Source: Magnetococcales bacterium
GTDB lineage: Bacteria > Pseudomonadota > Magnetococcia > Magnetococcales > Magnetaquicoccaceae
DNA length: 49,620 bases
Assembly: GCA_015231775.1 (NCBI GenBank)
Contig: JADGAY010000004.1
Coordinates: 1 to 49,620 of the forward strand
Direction of reading: 5' to 3'
In this document: positions 9,154 through 18,324 of the stretch, one piece after another
Numbering within the stretch: position 1 is the first letter of the stretch
How the letters are laid out: each line of letters opens with the position of its first letter
Program-made: the position numbers and the translations under genes
The notes under the pieces: generated by a model
Told to the model about the DNA's origin: nothing
Database searches by the model: none
The model's input: the letters and a program-made list of their open reading frames with translations, nothing else

Positions 9154-12100
9154 ATGACCAGCGACCAGGATTCGGAATCCGTCCGAACCATCCAGAAACG
9201 ACCGGGCATCACCCTGCTGTCCGTGCTGTTGACCGGGGTGATCTTCATCTTCGACATCATGCAGCCCCTCGACTCCGCGGATGGGGTGTTGTATCTGGCC
9301 GTGCTGCTGCTGGGCTGGTGGATTCCGGGCAACCGGAACCGCTTCTTTTACACCGCCACCGGACTCACCCTGCTGGTCCTCCTGGATTTCTGGCTGACCC
9401 CCATGCAGGAGGTCTCGGTTTGGCTGGCCTTGATGAACCGGCTCTACGTGCTGTTCGCCATCTGGAGCGTGACCATCACCTTGTGGACGGCCAAAGGGGC
9501 CCTGGAGGCCCAGGACCGCCAAACCATCGAACTGCGCAAACTCTCCGTGGCCGTGGAACAGAGTCCGTCGGCGGTGATCGTCACCAACGCCCAGGGGATG
9601 GTGGAGTATGTCAACGCCCGCTTCGAGGCCTTGACCGGCTATGCCCGCTCGGAACTGATCGGCCTTGCCAACGGACTCGAACGGTTCGGTTTGCGCGAGG
9701 GGACGCGGGGCGGCACGCAGGGCACCCCGGATCTACCCTGGCGGGGCGAACTGGTGAGCCGCAAGAAGAGCGGTGAATCCTACCGGACATCGGTGGCGGT
9801 GGCGGCGGTGCGCGATTCTCAGGGGGAGATCTGCCATTTCATCGGCGTGCAGGAGGACATCACCCAGCGCCGCGAGCACGAACGCCGTCTGGCCCAGGCC
9901 AATCGCGCCTTGCGCGGACGGTTGAGTTTCTCCGAGATCCTCGCCGCCAACGACGATGAACGGGTCATGCTCGAGCGTCTCTGTCGGGTGCTGATCGAAG
10001 GAACGGGATATCATTTCGCCTGGGTGGGGATGATCGCTCCGGATGACGACACCGGCATCCAACCGGTGGCCTCCCACGGTTTCACGACCCATTTTTCCCT
10101 GGATCGTCCCATCCGCTGGGACGAATATTCCAACGACAAGAGTCCCACCCGCTTGGCCTTCCAGACCGGTCGTCCGTGCGTGATCCAGGAGTTGCACGCC
10201 CATCAGGCCGTCCTGTCTCCCCCCTCCCGGTCCGGTCACGCGGCTCCGCACGCCTGCATCGCCCTGCCGTTGCGAATCGATCAGATCACCATCGGCGTGC
10301 TCACCATCCACGCGGCCCAGGCCGGGGCGTTCGACGAGATGGAGATCGACCTGTTGCGCGAACTGGGCGCGCAGATGGCCGAGGGGATCCGCAACCTGCG
10401 CGAACGGAACGAGAAACAGCGCCTGGAAAGGGATCTCGCCGCCAAAGAGCGCCGCTATCGCTTCCTGTTCGACGCCATGGCCAGCGGGGTGGCGGTCTAC
10501 GAGGCGTGGAACGATGGGGAGGATTTTCTGCTCAAGGAGCTCAACAAGGCTGGCGGACGCATCACCCGCACCGATCCCCGCCGGGTGACGGGTCGCAAGG
10601 TGAGCGATATCTTTCCGGGCGTGCGCGCCTTCGGTCTGTTCGATGTGCTCTCGAGAGTCCATCGCAGCGGCGTCTCCGAGTATCACCCGGTGACCCACTA
10701 TCAGGACAAACATCTCCATGGCTGGTTGGAAAACCATGTCTATCGGCTCGAGTCCGGCGAAATCGTCGCGGTATTCAACGACCGCACCAAACAGAAACAG
10801 GCCGAGGAGAGTCTGCGCGCCTCCGAGCAGTTGATGCGCGATCTCTATGAGAACGCCCCTGTGCCCTTTTTGTCCGTGGATGCCGGCTCGGGCCGCATCC
10901 TGCGTGGCAACCGGGCCGCTGAATCGCTCTTCGGACGGAATTTTCAACAAATGGATGGCACCCGCTTCCAGGATCTGGTGGTCGATGCGGCGACGATGTT
11001 CCTGCTCGCCGGACCTGGGGTGAAGGATCGCGAGGTGGCTCTGAAGAAATCCACCGGCGAAATCCTCTGGGTGAGCCTGTCCGTCTCCCCCAAAATGGAC
11101 CTCCTTGGCGCCATCGTCGAGCATCGGTTGATCCTGGTCGATTACACCGAACGGCGCCAGGTGGAAGAGAGCCTGCTTCAATACGCGGCCATCGTGGCCG
11201 CCTCCAGGGATCACTTGTCCTTTATTGGACATGATTACATCTATCGGGCGGTCAACCCGACCTATCTGCGCGCCCATGGCGCTCAACACGGCGAAATCGT
11301 TGGACGTTCCATCGCCGATCTGCTCGGGGCGGAGACCTTTCAGAAAATTCGCGCCAATCTGGATCGCTGCCTGGCCGGAGAGTCCATCAACTATCAGGCC
11401 TGGTTCGAATTCCCCGCGCTGGGACGGCGCTGGATGGATGTCTCCTATTTCCCCCACCTGCGTCGGGATGGTCGCGTGGATGGGCTGGTGGCGGCGGCGC
11501 GGGACATCACCGAGCGCAAGCGGATGGAGGATGACCTGCGCGCCAGCGAGGAGCGGGCCCGGCTGGCCAATCGCGCCAAGGGGGCCTTCCTGGCCAACAT
11601 GAGCCACGAAATCCGCACGCCGATGAACGCCATCCTGGGCATGGGCCATCTGATGAAACAGACCGCGCTCAACGACCAGCAACTCGGATACCTGACCAAG
11701 ATCCAGGCCGCCTCGGAGTCCCTGTTGCGTATCATCAACGACGTGCTGGACTTCTCCAAGATCGACGCCGGCAAACTGGAGATGGAAATGGTGCCGTTCG
11801 ATCTGTACCAGGTGGTGGAGCGGGTCACGGATGGGGTGCTGGCCAAGGCGAACGTCAACCCGGCCCTCGAGGTGCTGGTGTCGATCCCCCTGGATGTACC
11901 GCGCCTGTTGATCGGGGACGCGGTGCGACTGGGACAGGTGTTGACCAACCTGTGTGACAACGCGGTGAAATTCACCCCCCAGGGCGAGGTGGTGCTGGCG
12001 ATCGAAAAACGGGCGGAGGGGCACGACTGGGTGGAACTGGCGTTCGTGACCCGCGACACCGGGATCGGCATCGAAACCGAACAGATCGACCGCCTGATGC

Positions 12101-13773
12101 AGCCGTTCCAACAGGCGGACAGCTCCACGACCCGACGCTACGGCGGCACGGGGTTGGGATTGGCGATCTGTCGCAACCTGGTGGAGATGATGGGCGGTGA
12201 GCTGACCGTGGCCAGCAAACCGGGCTCCGGGAGCCGTTTCTCCTTCGCGATCCGCTTTCCCGTGGCCCCGGACCTCCAGCGTCGCACCCTCCAACCCCCC
12301 GAGGATCTGCGGGGACGCCGGGTCCTGGTGGTCGATGACAATCCGGTCTCCAGGGAGATTCTCACCGGCCTGCTGCGCGCCATGGGGTTTGTCCACGAAG
12401 CGGTCGAATCCGGGGAGGCGTCGCTGTTGGCGTTGCGACGTGCCGCCCGCCGCGGGGAACCGGTGGAATTGGTGCTGATGGACTGGGCCATGCCGGGCAT
12501 GGATGGGGTCGAAACCGCCCGCCGCATCATCGCGGATCCGGAAATTCCGTTGCATCCGGTGATCATCATGGTCTCGGCCTTCGAGCGCGAGACGGTCATG
12601 GCCGCGGCCAAGGATGCCGGCATTTGCAGCTTCATCCACAAACCGGTCACCCCCTCGGCCCTTTTTGATGCCATGATGGCACGGTTCGGCAAGGCGGTGA
12701 CCCGCGCGGCGGTCGAAAACCCCCTCCAGGATCCACGGGGCATCGAGGCGCTGCGCGGCAAACGGCTTCTGGTGGTCGATGATCTGGCGGACAACATTGA
12801 ACTGATCCGGGAGATCCTTACCCGCCGGGGCATCCAGGTGATCGAGGCCCGCGATGGTCGCGAGGCGGTCGAGCGGGTGAAAAACGCCAATCCGGGCCCC
12901 TTCGATCTGGTGCTGATGGATGTCCAGATGCCGGTCATGGACGGACTGGAGGCCGCGCGACTCCTCGCGCCCCTCCCGGATTCCCCCCCGATCATCGCCA
13001 TGACCGCGAGCGTGCTCTCCGAGGATGTTCAGGCCTGTCAGGAGGCCGGCATGCGGGATCACCTGGCCAAGCCGGTCATGGTCGAGGAGCTGTTGAAAAA
13101 GCTGCTCCGCTGGTGCAAAGGCCCATCGGAGGCCGAACCGACCGCACCACCCAAGACAGATCTCCCGCCCGTTCCAGACAACACGCCCATCGACTGGGCT
13201 TCCGGCTTGCGGCGCTGCGAGGGGGATGCCGGTTTGCAGGAGCGGCTGATCGCCAACTTCCGCCGCGAGTTCGGGTCCGCCTCGACGTGGATCCGGGAAC
13301 CGCTGGACCAGAACCAGTGGGACGACGCCATGCGCCGCGTCCACAAGCTCAAGGGGGCCGCGGCCAACATCGATGCCGTGACATTGGCCCGTGTCGCCGG
13401 TGCGCTGGAAACCGCGCTGCGAAAAGGGGATACCTCATCCGCGCTGGCGTGGATCCCCAGGCTCGATGCGACGCTGTTGGCGGTGCTCCAGGAGATCGAG
13501 CGCACCTCCGGGAGGTCCGAGAAGATTTCCGGCAAGATGAACGGGTGTTCAATCGATCAAAAAAATCTGTTGCAATCATTACTGGAATTAGGCATCTTGT
13601 TGGACAAGGGGGATATTCGCTGCGATGTTGTCTATCGGCGCATCGAGCGGGAACTGGATGAATTACATGCGTTCCAAGAGGTCGTAACCCGGTTGCGCGG
13701 GCACATGGATCGGTTGGAGATGGCACGGGCGAAGCAGACCGTGGATGAATTGATGCACCTGTTGAACCTTTGA
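9154..13773 (+). CDS. Multi-sensor hybrid histidine kinase: TM, PAS/GAF array, HisKA, HATPase, REC, REC, HPt
   Basis: A 1539-residue membrane phosphorelay kinase. Three to four N-terminal helices (about residues 15-115) are followed by a PAS, a GAF (about 250-420) and several further PAS domains. HisKA has H818 (MSHEIRTPMN). HATPase carries DTGIGI and GTGLGL. Two receivers both look intact: D1110 in LMDWAMPGMDG and D1256 in LMDVQMPVMDG. HPt has H1397 in VHKLKGAAAN. A helical tail of about 85 residues follows HPt. The ATG at 9154 is used because GAGG lies upstream; the ORF track starts 93 bases earlier. It lies 26 bp before a REC-GGDEF-EAL gene, a likely phosphotransfer partner that would couple sensing to c-di-GMP. 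The large antisense ORF 9733-13344 is a shadow. Confidence 0.94.
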   Translation: MTSDQDSESVRTIQKRPGITLLSVLLTGVIFIFDIMQPLDSADGVLYLAVLLLGWWIPGNRNRFFYTATGLTLLVLLDFWLTPMQEVSVWLALMNRLYVLFAIWSVTITLWTAKGALEAQDRQTIELRKLSVAVEQSPSAVIVTNAQGMVEYVNARFEALTGYARSELIGLANGLERFGLREGTRGGTQGTPDLPWRGELVSRKKSGESYRTSVAVAAVRDSQGEICHFIGVQEDITQRREHERRLAQANRALRGRLSFSEILAANDDERVMLERLCRVLIEGTGYHFAWVGMIAPDDDTGIQPVASHGFTTHFSLDRPIRWDEYSNDKSPTRLAFQTGRPCVIQELHAHQAVLSPPSRSGHAAPHACIALPLRIDQITIGVLTIHAAQAGAFDEMEIDLLRELGAQMAEGIRNLRERNEKQRLERDLAAKERRYRFLFDAMASGVAVYEAWNDGEDFLLKELNKAGGRITRTDPRRVTGRKVSDIFPGVRAFGLFDVLSRVHRSGVSEYHPVTHYQDKHLHGWLENHVYRLESGEIVAVFNDRTKQKQAEESLRASEQLMRDLYENAPVPFLSVDAGSGRILRGNRAAESLFGRNFQQMDGTRFQDLVVDAATMFLLAGPGVKDREVALKKSTGEILWVSLSVSPKMDLLGAIVEHRLILVDYTERRQVEESLLQYAAIVAASRDHLSFIGHDYIYRAVNPTYLRAHGAQHGEIVGRSIADLLGAETFQKIRANLDRCLAGESINYQAWFEFPALGRRWMDVSYFPHLRRDGRVDGLVAAARDITERKRMEDDLRASEERARLANRAKGAFLANMSHEIRTPMNAILGMGHLMKQTALNDQQLGYLTKIQAASESLLRIINDVLDFSKIDAGKLEMEMVPFDLYQVVERVTDGVLAKANVNPALEVLVSIPLDVPRLLIGDAVRLGQVLTNLCDNAVKFTPQGEVVLAIEKRAEGHDWVELAFVTRDTGIGIETEQIDRLMQPFQQADSSTTRRYGGTGLGLAICRNLVEMMGGELTVASKPGSGSRFSFAIRFPVAPDLQRRTLQPPEDLRGRRVLVVDDNPVSREILTGLLRAMGFVHEAVESGEASLLALRRAARRGEPVELVLMDWAMPGMDGVETARRIIADPEIPLHPVIIMVSAFERETVMAAAKDAGICSFIHKPVTPSALFDAMMARFGKAVTRAAVENPLQDPRGIEALRGKRLLVVDDLADNIELIREILTRRGIQVIEARDGREAVERVKNANPGPFDLVLMDVQMPVMDGLEAARLLAPLPDSPPIIAMTASVLSEDVQACQEAGMRDHLAKPVMVEELLKKLLRWCKGPSEAEPTAPPKTDLPPVPDNTPIDWASGLRRCEGDAGLQERLIANFRREFGSASTWIREPLDQNQWDDAMRRVHKLKGAAANIDAVTLARVAGALETALRKGDTSSALAWIPRLDATLLAVLQEIERTSGRSEKISGKMNGCSIDQKNLLQSLLELGILLDKGDIRCDVVYRRIERELDELHAFQEVVTRLRGHMDRLEMARAKQTVDELMHLLNL

Positions 13774-13799
13774 TCATCAACGAAGGCAAGGAGATGCCC

Positions 13800-15590
13800 A
13801 TGGAACCGGTCGAAGCGCTACCCACGGTGCTGGTCGTGGATGACTCACCGGACAATATCCGTCTGCTGGGGAATATTCTCCTGCGGGAGTGCCGGGTGCT
13901 GTTCGCCACCAGTGGCCAGGCCGCCATGGAGAGCGCGGTGGCCAACCGTCCCGACCTGGTGCTCCTGGACGTGATGATGCCGGAAATCGATGGGTTCGAG
14001 GTGTGCCAGTGGCTGCGCGCCCAGGAGACCACCCGTGGGATTCCGGTCATTCTGGTGACCGCGTTGAACGACATGGATGCGGAGACGCGTGGTTTCGAGG
14101 CCGGAGCGGTGGATTTTCTCACCAAGCCGGTCAATCCGGCGGTAGTGCGGGCGCGGGTGGCCGCCCATCTGGCCTTGAAGCGGCAGCGCGACATCCTGGA
14201 GAAGACCAATCTGCGCCTCCAGGAGGAGATCCGGCGCCGGGAGAAGCTCGAAACTCAACTGCGGGAGCAGGCGGAATACGATGCCCTCACCGGCCTGCCG
14301 AACCGCAAGCTCTTTCACGACCGGTTGCAGCAGGCGGTGTTGGTGGGCGAACGCCGACGACGCCACTTCGCCCTGTTGTTCGTGGATCTGGACCGCTTCA
14401 AGTGGGTCAACGACACCCTGGGTCACGACGCCGGGGATACCCTGCTCATCGAGGCGGCCAGACGGTTGAAGTCGGTGGTGCGCAAGTCCGATACCGTGGC
14501 CCGCCTGGGCGGGGATGAGTTCACGGTGATCCTCTCCGACATCCTCCACGAGTCGATGGCCGAGCTGGTGGCGCGCAAGATTCTCGAGCAACTCTCCACC
14601 CCGTTCGTGCTCAAGGGGCAGCAGGTGGCCATCTCCGGCAGCGTGGGCATCGGCATGTTCCCGGACGACGGAACCACCCCTCACGACCTGGCCCGCAACG
14701 CCGACTCGGCCATGTACCTGGCCAAACAGTCGGGTCGCAACGCCTTCCGCTTTTTTTCCGAGGAGATCGATCGTCAGGCCCATCAGCGCATGACCCTCGA
14801 GGGGGAGATGCGGCTGGCGTTTCAGAACGACGAGTTCTTCATCGATTATCAACCCAAGATCCGCATGGCCACCGGACGGTTGTCCGGCATGGAGGCGCTG
14901 GTGCGCTGGGACCATCCGCGGGAGGGGATTCTGTTTCCGCAGCAGTTCATCCCCCTGGCCGAGGGGACCGGTCTGATCACCCAGGTGGGGGCCTGGGTGC
15001 TGCGCACCGCCTGTCGCGACGCGGTATGCTGGATCGAGGAGGGGTTCGCGGATCTGAAACTGGCGGTGAATCTCTCCGCCTTGCAGTTCCGCGACGGGGA
15101 GCGACTGGTGAGCATGGTCGAGGAGACCCTTGCGGAGACCGGCTTTCCCGCCAGGAATCTGGAGCTTGAAATCACCGAAACCATGATGCTCGGCAATCCC
15201 GAACAGGCCGCCGAGACCTTGCGACAACTGCGCGATCTGGGCATCTCCATTGCCATGGATGATTTCGGCACCGGTTTTTCGTCCCTGGCGCTGTTGAAAC
15301 GGTTGCCGATCCAGGTGATCAAGATCGACCGGTCGTTCGTGAAGGATCTGACACCGGATGGACGCAACGCCTCGTTCACCTCGGCGATCCTCTCCATGGC
15401 CCGGCAGTTGGGGTTGCATGTGGTGGTCGAGGGGGTGGAGAGCGATCAGCAGTTGCAAATCCTCAAACAGCAGGGCGGGGATGAGGCGCAGGGATTCTTC
15501 TTCAGCCCGCCCCTGGGCCGGGAGTCGTTCCTGGATCTGCTCCACGGACGGTTGCCGCTGGGGACGGCCAAGGCAGTCAACGGCGATTGA
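13800..15590 (+). CDS. Response regulator with GGDEF and EAL domains (c-di-GMP turnover)
   Basis: A 596-residue soluble protein. An N-terminal receiver has D57 in LLDVMMPEIDG and TKPV. A GGDEF domain has an intact active site at 237-241 and an RKSD inhibitory I-site at 228-231, five residues ahead, the canonical spacing. An EAL domain follows with E365-A-L, DDFGTGFSSL, KIDRSFV and VVEGVES. Both cyclase and phosphodiesterase motifs are complete, so either activity is possible and phosphorylation may set the balance. AAGGAG lies 6 bases before the ATG at 13800; ATG 13794 is an alternative and the track's TTG at 13770 is unlikely. It follows the multi-sensor kinase by 26 bp. Confidence 0.94.
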   Translation: MEPVEALPTVLVVDDSPDNIRLLGNILLRECRVLFATSGQAAMESAVANRPDLVLLDVMMPEIDGFEVCQWLRAQETTRGIPVILVTALNDMDAETRGFEAGAVDFLTKPVNPAVVRARVAAHLALKRQRDILEKTNLRLQEEIRRREKLETQLREQAEYDALTGLPNRKLFHDRLQQAVLVGERRRRHFALLFVDLDRFKWVNDTLGHDAGDTLLIEAARRLKSVVRKSDTVARLGGDEFTVILSDILHESMAELVARKILEQLSTPFVLKGQQVAISGSVGIGMFPDDGTTPHDLARNADSAMYLAKQSGRNAFRFFSEEIDRQAHQRMTLEGEMRLAFQNDEFFIDYQPKIRMATGRLSGMEALVRWDHPREGILFPQQFIPLAEGTGLITQVGAWVLRTACRDAVCWIEEGFADLKLAVNLSALQFRDGERLVSMVEETLAETGFPARNLELEITETMMLGNPEQAAETLRQLRDLGISIAMDDFGTGFSSLALLKRLPIQVIKIDRSFVKDLTPDGRNASFTSAILSMARQLGLHVVVEGVESDQQLQILKQQGGDEAQGFFFSPPLGRESFLDLLHGRLPLGTAKAVNGD

Positions 15591-15749
15591 AAGGGGGGGC
15601 CATCCATCGGATCCCCCTGGATCCATGATCCCCACCCTTCCCCAACAACCCGCATGCGCGGAACCAGCACGATATTTCTTTGCAACCACGTGGCGAATGG
15701 CCCATTCTGTACATTCTGAAACATACCATGGTCGAACCGAATTTTTAGA

Positions 15750-15861
15750 GGCTGTTTGGTGATTCCCTCCATGGAATCACCAAACAAGCACGGTTCGAAC
15801 GCTTCGAACCGTGCTTGAACAAATTGCCGCGCCATTTGGCGGGCCATCCATGGCCCGCGTC
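15750..15861. repeat. Three-hairpin repeat, copy 1 (112 bp)
   Basis: First unit of a tandem pair. It holds a perfect 13-bp stem (GTTTGGTGATTCC / GGAATCACCAAAC), a perfect 13-bp stem (AGCACGGTTCGAA / TTCGAACCGTGCT), then CAAATTGCCGCGCCATTTGGCGG and a 7-bp GGGCCAT/ATGGCCC stem. No coding frame is convincing. The 15591-15749 stretch upstream shows no gene. Confidence 0.9.
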
Positions 15862-15974
15862 GGCTGTTTGGTGATGCCATCCACGGAATCACCAAACGCG
15901 CACGGTTCGAAACGCTTCGAACCGCGCTTGAACAAATTGCCGCGCCATTTGGCGGACCATCCATGGCCCGCGTC
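15862..15974. repeat. Three-hairpin repeat, copy 2 (113 bp)
   Basis: Direct tandem copy of the preceding unit with a handful of substitutions and a one-base insertion (TTCGAAACGC versus TTCGAACGC). Both main stems are kept with one mismatch each. The end junction CCCGCGTC/GGCTGTTTGG is the same as that of copy 1. Confidence 0.9.
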
Positions 15975-16000
15975 GGCTGTTTGGCCATGACCAAACAGCC
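15975..16000. repeat. Terminal partial copy: perfect 10-bp hairpin
   Basis: GGCTGTTTGG-CCATGA-CCAAACAGCC. It begins like a third repeat unit and closes with the inverted complement of the unit end, so the whole 15750-16000 array begins with GGCTGTTTGG and ends with CCAAACAGCC. It lies just before the transporter gene. Confidence 0.85.
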
Positions 16001-16015
16001 TTCAAGGCATGCTTG

Positions 16016-17104
16016 ATGAGGAGAGACCCGCACACCATGCCCCCCCTGCTCGCCGGATACCTGCAAAAACTCCACAACCCCCAATTCATGGGGCTTTTCC
16101 TGGCGCTGTTCGGCGCCGTGCTGACCATCACCTTCTTCGGCTCGGCCCTGGCTCCCTATCTGACCGCCGTGGTGGTGGCCTATCTTTTGGAGGGAATGGT
16201 GCGCCCGTTGGAACGGCTGCGGGTGCCGCGCATCCTGGCGGTGCTGCTGGTCTTCAGCCTCTTCATCCTGCTGGGCATCGCCTTCTTCTTCAGCCTGGTC
16301 CCGGCCCTGGTCCAGGAGCTGTCCCGGGTTTCGACCGAGATTCCAAAAATTACCGATACCTTGAAAGCCCTCATGCACCAGATCACCCTCTCGGCCTCCG
16401 GACTCATCGACACCCCGTTCGCGGAGAGCATGCTGTTGGGGCTGGTGGAAAAATCCCAGGGGTGGGCCGCGGAGTCGATCTCCATGCTGCTCAAGGGCGG
16501 TTTGCCGGGTCTGGTGTCGATGATGGTCTATCTGTTTCTGGTGCCGTTTCTGATCTTTTTCTTCTTGAAAGACAAAACCGAACTGCTGCATGCCTTCTCC
16601 CGCTATCTGCCCAGGGAGCGCACCCTGCTGGTCAAGGTGCTGCGCGAGGTCAACGTCGGAGTGGGCGGTTACATCCGGGGCAAGTTCTGGGAGATGCTGT
16701 TGTTGGGATCGGCCAGCTATCTGGGCTTCGTGCTCATCGGCTTCCAGTACGCCTTCCTGGTGGCGGTGTTGACCGGCCTGTCGGTGCTGATTCCCTTTCT
16801 GGGTCTGGCCGCGGTCACCATCCCGGTGATCGTGCTCGGCATTCTGCAATGGGGCATCACCTGGGAATCGACCCATCCGCTGGTGGTCTACGGCATCTTG
16901 CAACTGGTGGATGGCAACCTGGTGGCCCCGATGATCCTCGGCGAGACGGTGCACGTCCATCCCACCACCATCATGCTGGCGGTGCTGCTGTTCGGCTCCC
17001 TCTGGGGGGTGGCCGGGGTCTTCTTCGCCGTGCCCCTGGCGGTGCTGGTGATCAGCGTGCTGGAGGTCACCGTGGCCAATGACACCCAGGTCCTGGACGC
17101 ATGA
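16016..17104 (+). CDS. AI-2E family (PerM-type) transporter
   Basis: About 362 residues with seven to eight hydrophobic segments in the arrangement of the AI-2E/PerM family: an N-terminal pair (GLFLALFGAVLTITFFG, YLTAVVVAYLLEG), a hairpin (ILAVLLVFSLFILLGIAFFFSLVPALV), a soluble helical region (about 100-165), then the conserved core including VSMMVYLFLVPFLIFFFLKDK and the C-terminal LIPFLGLAAVTIPVIV and IILGE/VHVHPTTIMLAVLLFG regions. Members include the AI-2 exporter TqsA and Na+/H+ antiporter-like proteins; the substrate here is unknown. ATG 16016 or 16037 (after GAGGAGAG) could be the start. The stop overlaps the rsmB start (ATGA), so the two are probably co-translated. Confidence 0.88.
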   Translation: MRRDPHTMPPLLAGYLQKLHNPQFMGLFLALFGAVLTITFFGSALAPYLTAVVVAYLLEGMVRPLERLRVPRILAVLLVFSLFILLGIAFFFSLVPALVQELSRVSTEIPKITDTLKALMHQITLSASGLIDTPFAESMLLGLVEKSQGWAAESISMLLKGGLPGLVSMMVYLFLVPFLIFFFLKDKTELLHAFSRYLPRERTLLVKVLREVNVGVGGYIRGKFWEMLLLGSASYLGFVLIGFQYAFLVAVLTGLSVLIPFLGLAAVTIPVIVLGILQWGITWESTHPLVVYGILQLVDGNLVAPMILGETVHVHPTTIMLAVLLFGSLWGVAGVFFAVPLAVLVISVLEVTVANDTQVLDA

Positions 17105-18306
17105 CCCCCGATCTCACCCACCGTCTGGCCGCGCGCATCCTGGAAGAGATTCTCGATCATCAGGCCTCGGCGGACGGGGCCTTGCGGCAGCTCTTCTCGC
17201 AACGCAACTCCGGCTCCTCGGAGCGTGGCCGGGTCGGCGATCTGGTGTTTCATGCCCTGCGCCATCTGCGCCGCCTGGAGACCCTCGCCGAACCCGCCGG
17301 GATCACGGACCGGGTGACCCGGCTCGTCGCCCTCGCCGCCGCCGACCTGGACACCCCGGTCGCGACCACCCCCTCCCTGCCCCCTCCCCTGCGCTGCTCT
17401 CTGCCCGACTGGCTGTGGGAGGCGTTTGTCACCCAGTGGGGCGAGGAACAGGCGCTCTCCCTGGCCCTGGCCCTCAACCAGCCGGCCTCCACCGACCTGC
17501 GCGTCAACCGGGCCCGCATCGACCGGGAGGCCCTGTTCCAGCGCCTGTTGGCCGCCGGCATCGAGACCACCCCCCTGGACGACACCCCCGACGCCCTGCG
17601 TCTCACCGGTCACCCGCCGGTCACCACCCTGGAGCCGTTTCACGAGGGGTTGTTCGAAATCCAGGACAAGGGGAGCCAGTGGATCGCCCCCTTGCTCGGG
17701 CCGCGTCCGGGAGAGACGGTGGTGGATCTGTGCGCCGGCGGGGGCGGCAAGACCCTCCATCTGGCCGCGTTGATGCGCAACCAGGGCCGCATCCTGGCCA
17801 CGGATACCGATGCCCGGCGCCTCAACCGTCTGACCCAGCGCGCCCGCCGCACCCGAACCAACCTGGTGCATGTCCAGACCCTGCGCCATGAGCGCGACCC
17901 CTGGTTCAAGCAGTTCGTCGGCAAGGTGGATGCCGTGCTCGTCGATGCCCCGTGCAGCGGCACCGGCACCCTGCGCCGCCATCCGGAGATCAAATGGCAC
18001 CTCTCCCCGGTCCAGATCGCCACACTGGCCGACCGACAGAGCGCCCTGCTGCATGCCGCCGCCGCGCTGCTCAAACCGGGCGGACGGCTGGTCTACGCCA
18101 CCTGCTCGTTGTTGCGTCAGGAGAACCAGGCGGTGGTGGAACAATTCATTCATGAAAACCAGCACTTTCGCAGAATACCCGCCATGTCGCCCCTGGCGGC
18201 GCAAGGGTACGCGGGATTATACTTTCAGGAGCAGGATCTCGTGATCCTGCCGCACGTCGCCGGGTGCGACGGCTTTTTCGCCGCCCTTTTGCAGAGGAAC
18301 CGTTAA
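17101..18306 (+). CDS. rsmB: 16S rRNA (cytosine-C5) methyltransferase, RsmB/NOL1/NOP2 family
   Basis: A 401-residue protein with an N-terminal NusB-like helical domain (about 1-130) and a Rossmann methyltransferase domain. SAM-binding motif VVDLCAGGGGKT, then LATDTD, and the two family cysteines: C285 in DAPCSGTGTLRRHPEIKW and C335 in VYATCSLL, one the nucleophile for C5 methylation and the other for product release. RsmB methylates C967 of 16S rRNA in E. coli. It overlaps the transporter by four bases and is followed closely by purH. Confidence 0.9.
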   Translation: MTPDLTHRLAARILEEILDHQASADGALRQLFSQRNSGSSERGRVGDLVFHALRHLRRLETLAEPAGITDRVTRLVALAAADLDTPVATTPSLPPPLRCSLPDWLWEAFVTQWGEEQALSLALALNQPASTDLRVNRARIDREALFQRLLAAGIETTPLDDTPDALRLTGHPPVTTLEPFHEGLFEIQDKGSQWIAPLLGPRPGETVVDLCAGGGGKTLHLAALMRNQGRILATDTDARRLNRLTQRARRTRTNLVHVQTLRHERDPWFKQFVGKVDAVLVDAPCSGTGTLRRHPEIKWHLSPVQIATLADRQSALLHAAAALLKPGGRLVYATCSLLRQENQAVVEQFIHENQHFRRIPAMSPLAAQGYAGLYFQEQDLVILPHVAGCDGFFAALLQRNR

Positions 18307-18324
18307 CGGTTGTCAGAACAGCAC

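Noticed and set aside
9733-13344. 1203-residue minus-strand ORF
   Set aside because: Rich in His, Gln, Arg and Gly and without recognisable domains; exact antisense of the multi-sensor kinase.
13845-15689. 614-residue minus-strand ORF
   Set aside because: Antisense of the REC-GGDEF-EAL gene, with the same low-information composition.
15750-16000. CRISPR array
   Set aside because: Two long near-identical units with internal palindromes and no unique spacers between them.
15446-16960. 504-residue minus-strand ORF crossing the tandem repeat
   Set aside because: It runs through the hairpin repeats and is antisense to the AI-2E transporter and the EAL domain; no domain is seen.
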